A stretch of DNA of 37,394 nt from Mycobacterium sp. AT1 (GCF_002043095.1 NZ_MVOC01000053.1:1-37394), one strand, 5' to 3'. Positions 1 through 8,910 are shown, counted from the stretch's first letter. Translations and numbers: made by a program. Notes: a model not told the origin generated them from the letters alone.

Positions 1-404
1 CCAACCAACTCACCACCGGCCTGTTCGGGCAGGACGGCAACGGCAGCGACCGCGCCAGCCGAGCGGTGGCGGCCGCCAAGTCCAAGCAAGGTGCGCCGTA
101 CGTGTGGGGCGCCGAGGGGCCCAACGCGTTCGACTGCTCGGGACTCGTGCAGTGGGCGTACCGGCAGGTCGGAGTGGACCTTCCGCGCACCACCTATGAC
201 CTGGTGCACTCCGGTGCGCCCGTCAGCCGGGAGAACATCCGCGCCGGCGACCTAATTCTGTGCAACTGGCAACGGGGCCGCCCCGAGCACGTGGTCATGG
301 CGGTGTCACCCGACATGGTCATCGAGGCTCCCAACCGCGGCTCCCGCGTGCACCTGTCCAGCCTGCCCCGGGGGCATCTGGAGATCCGCCGGGTCGTCGC
401 CTGA
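1..404 (+). CDS. NlpC/P60 (C40) peptidoglycan endopeptidase, partial at 5' end
   Basis: The reading frame is open to the left edge of the window, so only the C-terminal domain is visible; GTG at 66 is in frame but the frame continues upstream of it. The fragment shows the NlpC/P60 signature: the catalytic cysteine in AFDCSGLVQWAYRQ, the PRTTYDL segment, the RAGDLI segment that precedes the core strands, and a histidine in the PEHVVMAV strand as the likely second catalytic residue. The family cleaves D-Glu to meso-DAP stem-peptide bonds in the cell wall. Lying directly upstream of secretion genes on a conjugative element, it could open peptidoglycan for the T4SS or ESX channel; that role is inferred. 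The missing N-terminus could hold a signal peptide or a lytic transglycosylase domain. Confidence 0.85.
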   Translation, partial: NQLTTGLFGQDGNGSDRASRAVAAAKSKQGAPYVWGAEGPNAFDCSGLVQWAYRQVGVDLPRTTYDLVHSGAPVSRENIRAGDLILCNWQRGRPEHVVMAVSPDMVIEAPNRGSRVHLSSLPRGHLEIRRVVA

Positions 405-581
405 CCCGATGTTCGCCGGCGAGCACTTTTCGTGCGCGAGGCCACTCTCCCGAGCAGGCAGAATGAGCAGTGAAACTGCGAACCTTCGGGCGTCGCAGAG
501 CGAAGTCACCCGGTTTACGTTGGATCGGTGACCGAAGTTGACCGAACCGCCGTACTCGGCGGGATTTCAGGGGCGGAGTAG

Positions 582-2123
582 ATGGCAGGCGAACGCGGTA
601 ACGCCGTCGACAAGGATGCTTCGCGAAGTCGGCTGGGGCGAGGGCTCGGCTACGCCACCCGCGTGCAGGTCACCGCACACCAGTTCTTGGCGCGCCGCGC
701 GGCACTCGGACTTACCCGCCGACAGGTGCGGATGGAGGCCGAGCCTGGCCGGCGTGAGTGGATGGCGATCCTGGGCGGGCTGTCGATCGTCGTAGTGCTG
801 TGCTTGGGCGCGTTGTTCTGGTCGTTCATCCGCCCGGCCGGTTCGGTCGGCAGCTCGAAGATCATCGCCGACCAGGACAGCGGGGAGCTGTACGTGAACG
901 TCGGCGGCGTCCTCTATCCCGCGCTGAACTTGTCGTCGGCCCGCTTGGTTGCCGGGCAGGCCGAGAATCCGGTTCGGGTGCGCCGCAGCGAGATCGACTC
1001 ACGCCCGCGCGGTGTGATGGTCGGGATTGCGGGGGCGCCCAACACGATGAACGCCACCGCGCCGACGGGGTCGTCGTGGCTGGTGTGCGACGCGGTTACC
1101 AAGGCGTTCGGTGCTGGAGCCCCTGAGCCGGTGACGGTGACGGTAATCGACGGGCAGCCCGATCTGTCGGACCGGCGTCGGGTGTTGGACAAATCCGACG
1201 GCGTGCTGCTGCGGATGGGCGCTGACGTGTGGCTCATCCGCGACGGACGCCGCTCGCTGGTTGACGCCAGCCAGCGTCCGGTGCTGTTGGCGTTGGGGGT
1301 GACGGCCGAGGACCTGGCGGCCGCGCGTCCGATGAGCCAAGCCCTCCTCAACGCGATTCCCGTCGCTCCGCCGCTGACGGTGCCCAACATCCCAGGGATG
1401 GGCAACCCAGCCCCGTTCCCCGGCGCGCCAGGTCCGGTGGGCACGGTGGTGTCGACGCCGCAGGTCGAAGGCCACATCACCTACTCGGTGGTGCTCCTGT
1501 CGGGCATGCAGACCATCTCGCCCATCGTGGCGCAGATCCTTCAAAACGCCGGCGGCAACGCCTCGGGGGCGGTCCCGGTCGTCGCCGGCCCGAAGTTGTC
1601 CGACCTTCCGTCCGTCAACCGGATCGACACGTCGATCTACCCGGACGAGCCGTTGAAAGTAGTGGACACCCAAGCCAATCCGGCGACGTGCTGGTGGTCT
1701 CAGAAGGGTGCTGGCGAAAATCGGACGACCACCTCGGTGGTGTCGGGCGCCACGATCCCGATACCAGCTGAGCACAGCCAGGAGATCGTCAAACTGGTGC
1801 AGTCCGACAGCACGGGCGGGCAGGCCGACCAGGTCTACTTCGGACCCGACTACGCCAACTTCGTCGTCAGCACGGGCAACGGTCCGACCGCGTCGACCAC
1901 GGAGTCGGTGTGGTGGCTCTCGGAGTCGGGCATCCGCTTCGGCATCACCAGGGACAAGCAGACCCTCGACGCCCTGGGCCTGGGAACACCGCCCACCCCG
2001 GCACCCTGGGCCGTACTGCGGCTGTTCGCCGCCGGACCCACCCTGGACAAGGCCGACGCCCTGGTCCGTCACAACACTCTGCCGGGGGACCTCAGTCCTG
2101 GAGAATTGGAGCAACCCAAGTGA
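582..2123 (+). CDS. eccB: ESX type VII secretion component EccB
   Basis: The 513-residue protein has the EccB layout: a short cytosolic N-terminus with the family motif VQVTAHQFLARR (about residues 28-39), one transmembrane helix at about 60-83, and a long periplasmic domain with the usual repeat-like pattern. EccB is a core subunit of the inner-membrane ESX complex and reaches into the periplasm. The ATG at 582 is chosen because it follows a purine-rich GGGGCGGAG stretch and gives the normal short N-terminus. The stop overlaps the eccC start (GTGA at 2120-2123), so the two are translationally coupled. It is the first gene of the ESX cluster; the promoter is probably in 405-581, but no confident -35/-10 pair was seen. 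Confidence 0.96.
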   Translation: MAGERGNAVDKDASRSRLGRGLGYATRVQVTAHQFLARRAALGLTRRQVRMEAEPGRREWMAILGGLSIVVVLCLGALFWSFIRPAGSVGSSKIIADQDSGELYVNVGGVLYPALNLSSARLVAGQAENPVRVRRSEIDSRPRGVMVGIAGAPNTMNATAPTGSSWLVCDAVTKAFGAGAPEPVTVTVIDGQPDLSDRRRVLDKSDGVLLRMGADVWLIRDGRRSLVDASQRPVLLALGVTAEDLAAARPMSQALLNAIPVAPPLTVPNIPGMGNPAPFPGAPGPVGTVVSTPQVEGHITYSVVLLSGMQTISPIVAQILQNAGGNASGAVPVVAGPKLSDLPSVNRIDTSIYPDEPLKVVDTQANPATCWWSQKGAGENRTTTSVVSGATIPIPAEHSQEIVKLVQSDSTGGQADQVYFGPDYANFVVSTGNGPTASTTESVWWLSESGIRFGITRDKQTLDALGLGTPPTPAPWAVLRLFAAGPTLDKADALVRHNTLPGDLSPGELEQPK

Positions 2124-5100
2124 AGCAGGGATTCGTACGGCCCAAGCCCTCCCCACCGGATTCCATCAAGTTCTCACCGGAGCCGATCAAGCTCCTCACA
2201 CCGCTCAAGGTGCCACCCCCGGAAGGGAAGTCGCCGTGGCTCATCGTCGTCGGCGTGCTGGTCATCGGCCTGGTGGTCGGCATGATGGTGATTTCCTTCG
2301 CCTCCGGGGCGAGGACGTTCAACGGTGTCGGTGCGATCTTCCCCGTCTTCAGCATTCTGGGCGTTGGTGCCATGTTGTTCGGGGGCCGCTTCGGTGGCGG
2401 CAACAAGCTCACCCGGGGCAAGCTCGACGCGCTGCGTGCCCGCTTTCTGCTGGTGCTCGACGAGCTGCGTGACCAGGTCTCCAGGGCGGCAGATCAGCTC
2501 GACGGCAATTACCGCTGGTACCACCCGCCGGTGGACACCCTGCTCGCCGAAGTCGGCGGGCCACGGATGTGGGAGCGCAACCCGAACGGCAAGGACTCGT
2601 GGTTCGGCGTCGCGCGTGTGGGCGTCGGCATGACCTCGCTGGTGGAGGGTGGTGCGATCACCTTCAACGAGCCCGACGACATGCCGACCGAGATCGAGCT
2701 CGAGCCGGCGACGGGCAAGGCACTGCAGGAGTTCGTGCGGTATCAGAGCGTGGCCTACGGAACCCCGGCGTTGATCTCGTTGCTGGTGGAGCCGGGTTAC
2801 CGCATCGTCGGTGAGCGCGACGGGGCACTGGCGCTGATGCGGGCGATCATCGCGCAGCTCGTGTTCTCCCACGGGCCCGATCATCTGCAGCTCGTCGTCG
2901 TCACCGATGACCCCGAGGAATGGGAGTGGGTGAAATGGCTTCCGCACAACGGTAATCCGCGTCAGGAGGACGGCGCTGGACCCGCCCGGATGGTTTACAC
3001 CACGGTGGGCGACTTCGCCCGCAGCCAGTTCACCGAGGCCGTGCGGCGCGGTGGGGCGTTCGTTCCGCGTCACGGCGCGGGCCGCGACCCGGTGGCCCCC
3101 ATGCCCCACACCGTGGTGATCAGCGACGTCGCGCCGGGGGCCTGGTATTCGGTGATGACCTCGACCGGTGTGCAGGGCTGGACGTTCTTCGACGTCCGAG
3201 GCGGGGTGCCGGCCTGCCAAGACGACCGCGGGGTGCGGACGTTACGGCTGTCGGATGACGGAGTCGTCGACGCCGTTCCCCGCGACGGAACGTGGGTGCC
3301 GGACTCCGGGGAGGGCTTTCAGTTCTTAGCGGTGGCCGATCAGCTGGAGCGATTTGAAGCCGAACAGCTCGCCCAGCAGATCGCGCGCTCCCGGATCGCT
3401 GAACCCTACGAGGACATCGGCGACGACATCGGCGACTTTCAGCGGCCCCGCGACATCTTGTCCTACTACGGGGTGACCGATGCCGCGGCTATCGACCTCG
3501 ACGCCTTGTGGTCCTCGCACAGCGACATCAACTCCGTGGACAACCTGATGATCCCGTTCGCCGCGCGCGCCGACAACGGCGAGCTGCTGTTCGTGGACAT
3601 GAAGGACATGAACCAGGGCGGCGACGGGCCACACGGGGTCATGTCGGGAACCACGGGCTCGGGAAAGACGACTGCGATCCGCACGCTGATCCTGGCGGCG
3701 ATGCTCGGCCATCCGCCGGAGAACCTGCAGATGATCCTCGCCGACTGCAAGGGCGGTGCCGGCGTCAAGCCGTTCGAGGGCACCCCGCACGTGCCACACA
3801 TCATCACCGACCTCGAAGACGACCAGGTGCTGATGGACCGCTTCATCTCCGCCATGTGGGGCGAGATTCAGCGCCGCAAGCAGGTCTGCAACTCCGTGGG
3901 CGCCGATGATGCGTATGAGTACAACCAGATTCGCTCCGAACGTCTGCTGCGAGGGGAAGCCTTGACACCCCTTCCACGCCTGCTGGTGGTGCTCGACGAG
4001 TTCAAGGAAGCGTTCCGGATCAAGCCGGATCTGCCCGACGTGCTCGACCAGATCGGACGGCAGGGCCGGTCGTTGTGGGTGCACATGCTGCTGGCCAGCC
4101 AGGACATCGACGCCCGCGCGGAGAAGCTGCTCGAGAATGTCGGCTACCGAATCGTGTTGCGGCAGAACACGTCCGCCAGCGCGTCAGCAGCCGGTGTTCC
4201 GCAGGCGGTGAACCTGCCGCGCGAGGTGGGTGTCGGTTACATGCGCACCGGTTCGGCCGATGAGCTAATCCGTTTTCGGGCCGAATCACTGTGGCGGGAC
4301 TACCGCCGGCCCGGCGTCGACAGCGACGACGTCGTCGAAGCGACCTCGTCGGACAGCTACCTCGAACCGCAACTGTTCACCACCTCCTGGGTTCCCCTTC
4401 CCGAGCATCTGAGCAACGTCGCACCGGTGCAGGTCGAGGCACCGACCGAATCGGTCGAGGAAGAAGACGACGAGGACGACGCCTTGCGCAAGCCCAAGGT
4501 CGGTGCGGTCGTCCTCGACCAGCTGCGGATGCGCGACTTCCAACCCCAGGTGCTGTGGCAGCCACCCTTGGACGTGCCGCGTCCCCTCGACGACATCGTG
4601 AACATGTACTTGGGTCGGCGTTGGGACGAAAACTACGCCGCCACACCCAATTTGGTGTTCCCCATCGGCATCGTGGACCGCCCGTTCAAACAGGATCAGC
4701 ATCCGTTGCTGCTCAACACCGTCGGCGACGGCGCAAACCAGTTGATCGTCGGCGTGCGACAGGCCGGCAAGACCACCGCGCTACAGACGGCGATCTGCGC
4801 CGCCGCGATGACCCACACCCCCGAGCAGGTGCAGTTCTATGTCTTGGCGTTGTCCTCGACGGCGTTGGAGACAGTCGCCGGGCTGCCGCACGTCGGCGGG
4901 GTCGCCGGCATCCTGGACGAGGACGGGATCCGCCGCACCATTTCCGAGATGTTGGAGCTGCTGGAGCGCCGGCAGCGCAGCTTCCCGGCCTGTGGGATCA
5001 GCTCGATGCAAGACCTGCGCGACCGCAAGTTCGGCGGTGCTCCGGGCGCTGTCCCCGACGACCCGTTCGGGGACGTGTATCTGGTGGTCGACAACTTCGC

Positions 5101-6319
5101 GGCGCTGACGGCCGAGGCGTCCAACATCCGGAACAAGGATCTGCTGTCCGCGCAGATTCAGAAGCTGGTCGGGGAGGGCAGCAGCTTCGGCATCCACGTG
5201 ATCATCTCGGTCACCCGCGACATCGACCTGCCGCCACGGATGCGCGGCTCGTGGCCTCAGCGGGTCGAGCTGAAACTGCAAGGTCCCGAGGACGCCAAGC
5301 TGCTTCGAGGCAAGCTGACCGACGCCGTTCCCTCGGGCAAGCCTGGGCGCGGCATGGTGGCGCAGAACTACGTACGTCTGGGCGCGGAAGAGGAGGGTCT
5401 GCACACCCTGATCGCCCGCCCGGCGCTGCGCGGCACACCAGATTCAGTCGTCAAGTCCGACAGCGTCGTCGAGGCGGTGCGCCGGGTCGCCGGCAAGTAC
5501 CGACCGGCACCGCGGGTCCGTCAGCTGCCCGCCGAGATCACGCTGTCGGATCTGCAGGGTCGTGCCGTACGCGAGCGACACCCCGGCATGGCCTGGGCGC
5601 TCGACGAGCGCGACCAGCTGGTCGGGTTGGGCGAGGATTCGCCGTTCCTGGTCGTCACCGGCCGCGAGGACTGCGGTCGGACGACCGCGCTGAGGGCAGT
5701 CATGCACGAAATCAGGCGGGTCTACGCACCGGGAGCCACTGCGGCCGTGCCCGACCCGCGCGACACCCGCCCCCGTGCGCAGGTGTGGCTGGTCAACCCG
5801 CGCCGCGAACTGCTTCGCGTGTTGGACAAGGACTACCTGGAGCGCTTCACCTACCGCAACGACGAGGTCGGCCCGTGGGCGTCGCAACTGAACCAGATCC
5901 TCACTGCCCGGCTACCCGAGGCGGGGCTCGACGTCGACGCGAGCCTGGCGCAGCGCTGGACGGGACCGGAGATCTTCCTGATCGTCGACGACGCCGACAG
6001 GCTGCCCGCGGGGTTCGACGCTCCGCTGCGGGAGCTGGTGCCCAGCGCCAACGCGGCGGCCGACGTCGGCCTGCGCGTGGTGTACGCGCGGCGATTCGGT
6101 GGGTGGGCAGGAGGCGGTCGTGCCGACCCGTTGTTGGGGACCATGCTGCAATCCAATGCGCCGCTTCTGGTCATGGATTCCGACGGCGAGGAGGGCTACG
6201 TGCGCGGTCGGTGGAAGGGGCATCCGATGGTCCCTGGCCGCGGATTCCTGATGAGTACCGGCGAATCGGGACGATACGTTCAAGTTGGGCACGTTTTGCC
6301 GGCGGATTCCGAGAAATGA
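2120..6319 (+). CDS. eccC: ESX type VII secretion ATPase EccC, single polypeptide with three FtsK/SpoIIIE-like domains
   Basis: EccC is the ESX motor that recognises substrates and powers export. The frame is open further upstream, but GTG at 2120 is preferred because it overlaps the eccB stop and has GGAG at the right distance; it gives 1399 residues. Two transmembrane helices lie at about residues 38-58 and 68-86. Three nucleotide-binding domains follow: Walker A GTTGSGKT at about 510-517 with Walker B LLVVLDEF near 620-628; GVRQAGKTT at about 878 with VYLVVDNF; and a third loop GREDCGRTT at about 1181 with FLIVDDAD. In the third loop the invariant Lys is Arg. Unlike ESX-1, where EccC is split into Ca and Cb, the protein is whole, as in ESX-5. 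Confidence 0.97.
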   Translation: MKQGFVRPKPSPPDSIKFSPEPIKLLTPLKVPPPEGKSPWLIVVGVLVIGLVVGMMVISFASGARTFNGVGAIFPVFSILGVGAMLFGGRFGGGNKLTRGKLDALRARFLLVLDELRDQVSRAADQLDGNYRWYHPPVDTLLAEVGGPRMWERNPNGKDSWFGVARVGVGMTSLVEGGAITFNEPDDMPTEIELEPATGKALQEFVRYQSVAYGTPALISLLVEPGYRIVGERDGALALMRAIIAQLVFSHGPDHLQLVVVTDDPEEWEWVKWLPHNGNPRQEDGAGPARMVYTTVGDFARSQFTEAVRRGGAFVPRHGAGRDPVAPMPHTVVISDVAPGAWYSVMTSTGVQGWTFFDVRGGVPACQDDRGVRTLRLSDDGVVDAVPRDGTWVPDSGEGFQFLAVADQLERFEAEQLAQQIARSRIAEPYEDIGDDIGDFQRPRDILSYYGVTDAAAIDLDALWSSHSDINSVDNLMIPFAARADNGELLFVDMKDMNQGGDGPHGVMSGTTGSGKTTAIRTLILAAMLGHPPENLQMILADCKGGAGVKPFEGTPHVPHIITDLEDDQVLMDRFISAMWGEIQRRKQVCNSVGADDAYEYNQIRSERLLRGEALTPLPRLLVVLDEFKEAFRIKPDLPDVLDQIGRQGRSLWVHMLLASQDIDARAEKLLENVGYRIVLRQNTSASASAAGVPQAVNLPREVGVGYMRTGSADELIRFRAESLWRDYRRPGVDSDDVVEATSSDSYLEPQLFTTSWVPLPEHLSNVAPVQVEAPTESVEEEDDEDDALRKPKVGAVVLDQLRMRDFQPQVLWQPPLDVPRPLDDIVNMYLGRRWDENYAATPNLVFPIGIVDRPFKQDQHPLLLNTVGDGANQLIVGVRQAGKTTALQTAICAAAMTHTPEQVQFYVLALSSTALETVAGLPHVGGVAGILDEDGIRRTISEMLELLERRQRSFPACGISSMQDLRDRKFGGAPGAVPDDPFGDVYLVVDNFAALTAEASNIRNKDLLSAQIQKLVGEGSSFGIHVIISVTRDIDLPPRMRGSWPQRVELKLQGPEDAKLLRGKLTDAVPSGKPGRGMVAQNYVRLGAEEEGLHTLIARPALRGTPDSVVKSDSVVEAVRRVAGKYRPAPRVRQLPAEITLSDLQGRAVRERHPGMAWALDERDQLVGLGEDSPFLVVTGREDCGRTTALRAVMHEIRRVYAPGATAAVPDPRDTRPRAQVWLVNPRRELLRVLDKDYLERFTYRNDEVGPWASQLNQILTARLPEAGLDVDASLAQRWTGPEIFLIVDDADRLPAGFDAPLRELVPSANAAADVGLRVVYARRFGGWAGGGRADPLLGTMLQSNAPLLVMDSDGEEGYVRGRWKGHPMVPGRGFLMSTGESGRYVQVGHVLPADSEK

Positions 6320-6397
6320 TTTTGGCGCACCGCAGTACCCCCTTGTGGCCATTACACTCGTATTGGAACACCCAGGCGACCCCGGGAGGAATGTCGA

Positions 6398-6694
6398 ATG
6401 TTTGTCAGTGTTGATCCTTTGGAAATGGGCGGTACAGCCGGTACGTTGACCGCCCTGACGTCGGCCTTCACGAGTGGCAACGGGGCGGCGGCGGCCCCGA
6501 CGACGGCCGTCATGCCCGCGCAGGCCAACGAGACGGCGCTGCTGCTTTCGGCCGCATTCGGCACTCACGGCTCGCTGTACCAGGCGATGGCGGGGATGGC
6601 CTCGGCGTGGCACGAGTTGTTTGCCACCGCGCTGGGCACCTCCGGGGCGACCTACGCCGCGACCGAGGCCTTCAACGCCGCCGCGGCGCTGTAG
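6398..6694 (+). CDS. PE family protein (PE domain only)
   Basis: The 98-residue protein is essentially a bare PE domain: helical, Ala/Thr/Ser-rich, starting MFVSVDPLEMGGTAG and ending with YAATEAFNAA, which contains the YxxxD/E ESX export signal as YAATE. PE proteins pair with PPE partners and leave the cell through an ESX system. The ATG at 6398 has a strong GGGAGGA Shine-Dalgarno at 6384-6390; the ATG at 6391 is out of frame and closes quickly. It is the expected partner of the PPE gene at 6891, with an unusual gap of about 195 bp between them. Confidence 0.93.
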   Translation: MFVSVDPLEMGGTAGTLTALTSAFTSGNGAAAAPTTAVMPAQANETALLLSAAFGTHGSLYQAMAGMASAWHELFATALGTSGATYAATEAFNAAAAL

Positions 6695-6700
6695 CGCCGC
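6683..6700. other. Perfect hairpin-forming palindrome across the PE stop codon
   Basis: The arms GCGGCGCT and AGCGCCGC are exact reverse complements separated by two bases, so an RNA hairpin of seven pairs with a TGTA tetraloop can form over the TAG stop at 6692-6694. There is no T-tract, so it is not a canonical intrinsic terminator. It could affect PE/PPE expression ratio or mRNA stability. Alanine-rich GC-rich codons can create such palindromes by chance. Confidence 0.35.
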
Positions 6701-6721
6701 ACCACCAGGCCACCCCTCGTC

Positions 6722-6898
6722 GTGAATGCGGTTCACCCCCACACCGGCGGCGACGGACCCGGTCACCCGGGAACGGCACCGCTGATGGCGACAGCGGCGT
6801 CCCCCGTCTCGCTCCACGAGGTGCTGTACCCCACGCTCCACAAGGTGCTCTATCCCAGCCGTTTCCACGGCGAAAGGATCATCCGGTTCCATGATTGA
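6722..6898 (+). CDS. Candidate small ORF between PE and PPE
   Basis: A frame with GTG at 6722 (58 residues) or ATG at 6785 (37 residues) runs through the PE-PPE gap and overlaps the PPE start by 8 bases. The predicted peptide has an internal repeat, LHEVLYP then LHKVLYP, and a basic C-terminus, FHGERIIRFHD. It has no membrane segment or recognisable domain and neither start has a convincing Shine-Dalgarno. It fills almost all of an otherwise unexplained gap and could couple PPE translation, but it may equally be non-coding leader sequence. Confidence 0.3.
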   Translation: MNAVHPHTGGDGPGHPGTAPLMATAASPVSLHEVLYPTLHKVLYPSRFHGERIIRFHD

Positions 6899-8093
6899 GT
6901 ACGGAGCCCTACCCCCGGAGCTCAACTCCGCCCGCGCCTACGCGGGTCCGCAGTCTGCGCCGTTGACTGCTGCGGCGACGGCGTGGCAGTCATTGGCGGC
7001 CAATCTGTCCAGCAACGCCGCGGCCCTGCACTCGGCGATCATGGCGCTGTTGGCCGGGGGTTTTCAGGGTCCGACGTCGGCGCTGATGGCGACCGGCGGG
7101 GCTGAGAACGTCCGTTGGCTCTTTCAGGCCGCGTCACAAGCACAGGAGACGGCGCTGGCTGCCGAGCAGGCCGCCTTGGCCGTCGAGGCCGCGCACGCCG
7201 GGGTGGTGCCGCCGCCGGTCATCGAAGCCAACCGCAACCTGTTGGAGGCGCTCGTCGCGTCCAACTTCATGGGTGTGAACTCCGGCGCCATCGCCGCATG
7301 TGTCGGCCAGTACGACGAAATGTGGTCCCAGGACGCCTCGGTGATGTACGGGTTCAGCGCTGACGCCGCCGGGATCACCGGGTCGCTGATCCCGTTCATC
7401 CCCCCGACGCCGACAGTCAACCCCGCTGGCTTCGCCAGCCAGGCCGCCGCGGTCGCGCAGGCCGGTGGCACCGCGGCCGGGCAGGCAGGGCAGAACGCGG
7501 CGACTGCGGGTCAGTCGGCGGCCGGTATGGGCGGCGACACCGGCTCCTCCATCATGACGATGGCCCCCCAGTTCATGAGCGCCGTACCCCAAGCGCTGCA
7601 AGGGTTGGCCCAACCGCTGATGGGCGGCATGGGCAACCCACTGCAGAGTCTCGGCGGTTTTCAGTCCCTGCTGAGCCCCTTCATGAGCATGTTCAGCAAC
7701 CCCGGTATGGGCGGCATCGGGGGTGCGGGCGCGGCGACGACCGCGTTGTCGTCGTTGACCGGCGCCGGCGGCGGCATGGGCGGCGGCGGTTTCGGGGCCG
7801 GGGGCGCAGGAGCATTGTCGGCCGGGCTGGGCCGCGCCGGCAGCCTGGGCGGCTTGTCGGTTCCCGCGACGTGGGCCGCTGGCACCCAATCCAATGGCTC
7901 CAGCGCTGCTCCCATCTCCTCCACCGGCGGGGCGGGTGCCAGTGGAGCGGCACCCGCAACGGCCAGTGGCGTTGGCGCGGGCGGCACGGGCGGCGCGGGA
8001 GCCCCCATGGCGGCGATGCACGGCCGCGACAACTCGTCGGGCGACGGCCCGTCCTACGGCGCACCCGTACGGGTGCTGCCCAGGCCCCGTTGA
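6891..8093 (+). CDS. PPE family protein, SVP-motif type
   Basis: The 400-residue protein begins with a PPE domain (about residues 1-180): YGALPPELNSARAYAGP at the N-terminus, then the long helices ending near FMGVNSGAIAACVGQYDEMW. At the helical tip the usual WxG reads GFQGPTS, with Phe for Trp. The C-terminal half is Gly/Ala/Pro-rich and contains GLSVPATW at about residues 320-327, matching the GxxSVPxxW signature of the PPE-SVP subfamily, many members of which are ESX-5 substrates. The protein should form a heterodimer with the PE upstream and be chaperoned by EspG. A GAAAGG lies upstream of the ATG at 6891, somewhat far at about 13 bases. Confidence 0.93.
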   Translation: MIEYGALPPELNSARAYAGPQSAPLTAAATAWQSLAANLSSNAAALHSAIMALLAGGFQGPTSALMATGGAENVRWLFQAASQAQETALAAEQAALAVEAAHAGVVPPPVIEANRNLLEALVASNFMGVNSGAIAACVGQYDEMWSQDASVMYGFSADAAGITGSLIPFIPPTPTVNPAGFASQAAAVAQAGGTAAGQAGQNAATAGQSAAGMGGDTGSSIMTMAPQFMSAVPQALQGLAQPLMGGMGNPLQSLGGFQSLLSPFMSMFSNPGMGGIGGAGAATTALSSLTGAGGGMGGGGFGAGGAGALSAGLGRAGSLGGLSVPATWAAGTQSNGSSAAPISSTGGAGASGAAPATASGVGAGGTGGAGAPMAAMHGRDNSSGDGPSYGAPVRVLPRPR

Positions 8094-8239
8094 CTCGCTC
8101 GCGGCCGGATATCGAAGGGGGTCGGCAACTCAATTCATGAATCTTTCTTGGCGCGTTGCTGTACACCGCGCCCGCGGGACACGATAAACGAGTCCGGCAA
8201 AATGCCCAGCATTCACACCGAGTAATCAGGAGCAAACAG

Positions 8240-8527
8240 ATGTCCTTTATGACCGACCCGGCCGCGATGCGCGACTACTCCGGCCGTTTCTCCAACCACG
8301 CCACCACCATTCACGCCGACGCCCAGAAGGCGTACTCCGCGGCGGAGCAGATCAACAGCTCGTGGACCGGCGACGCCCAGACCACGTCGCTCGGCACCAT
8401 GGAGGAGCTGCACCGGGCGTTCCGCAACATCGAGAACCAGATGACGTTCGTCAGTGAGAATCTCAGCCACTCGGCCGACAAGTACGAACAGCAGGAACAC
8501 GCCAACGCCGCGTCGCTGAAATCCTGA
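8240..8527 (+). CDS. esxB: WXG100 family secreted protein, EsxB (CFP-10)-like
   Basis: The 95-residue helical-hairpin protein has the WXG turn as WTG in NSSWTGDAQ at mid-length and the C-terminal secretion motif YxxxE as YEQQE. These are the features of the CFP-10/EsxB partner, which carries the export signal recognised by EccC. The frame is open upstream to an ATG at 8156, but the ATG at 8240 has a perfect AGGAG at 8228-8232 seven bases away and gives the normal family length. It is followed 45 bases later by the second WXG100 gene. The 146-base gap after PPE may hold a promoter, but no convincing one was found. Confidence 0.94.
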   Translation: MSFMTDPAAMRDYSGRFSNHATTIHADAQKAYSAAEQINSSWTGDAQTTSLGTMEELHRAFRNIENQMTFVSENLSHSADKYEQQEHANAASLKS

Positions 8528-8572
8528 CCGGCTCCTCTTCCAACACTTCTCTGAGACAAGGACACTCACGAC

Positions 8573-8863
8573 ATGAGCAACATCAAGTACGGATACGCCG
8601 ACGTCGACGCGCACGGCGCGCTCCTGAAGGCCCAAGCCGCATCGCTGGAGAACGAGCATCAGGCGATCCTCAAGAACCTCAACGAGGCCGCCGAGTTCTG
8701 GGGCGGCGTCGGCAGCTCCGGGTTCCAGGAGTTCGTCTCCGAACTCAACCGCAACTTCGCGGTGATCTTCCAAGAGCTTGACCAGCATGGCGGCAAGGTG
8801 CAAACCGCCGGTCACAACACCAGTGCAGGCGACCAGGGTGTCGCCGGTACCTGGTCGGTCTGA
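8573..8863 (+). CDS. esxA: WXG100 family secreted protein, EsxA (ESAT-6)-like
   Basis: This 96-residue protein has the ESAT-6 fold signature: two amphipathic helices joined by a W-x-G turn, here WGG in EFWGGVGSSGF. It lacks a clear YxxxD/E tail, as expected for the EsxA partner, which relies on EsxB for targeting. It should form a 1:1 heterodimer with the product of the gene just upstream and be exported by the ESX channel. An AAGGA lies before the ATG. Two strong hairpins follow the gene, which would separate esxBA from espG. Confidence 0.94.
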   Translation: MSNIKYGYADVDAHGALLKAQAASLENEHQAILKNLNEAAEFWGGVGSSGFQEFVSELNRNFAVIFQELDQHGGKVQTAGHNTSAGDQGVAGTWSV

Positions 8864-8883
8864 GCGACGACGACGGGGTGCCG

Positions 8884-8910
8884 GCCCGCACCTGAACGAC
8901 GGGTGCGGGC
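8884..8910 (+). terminator. First hairpin after esxA
   Basis: Positions 8884-8892 (GCCCGCACC) pair perfectly with 8902-8910 (GGTGCGGGC), a nine-pair GC-rich stem with a nine-base loop, starting 21 bases after the esxA stop. There is no U-tract. It could stabilise the 3' end of an abundant esxBA message or act as a mycobacterial-type terminator that lacks a T-run. Confidence 0.45.

Noticed and set aside
410..450. Hairpin GCAC-TTTTC-GTGC after the NlpC/P60 gene as a terminator
   Set aside because: Only four certain pairs and no T-tract.
4291..6414. 707-codon + strand frame inside eccC
   Set aside because: Arg/Gly/Ala-rich shadow of eccC in another frame; no domain and no start signal.
8094..8239. 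Promoter for esxBA with TTGCTG as -35
   Set aside because: No acceptable -10 at normal spacing; the match is too weak to annotate.
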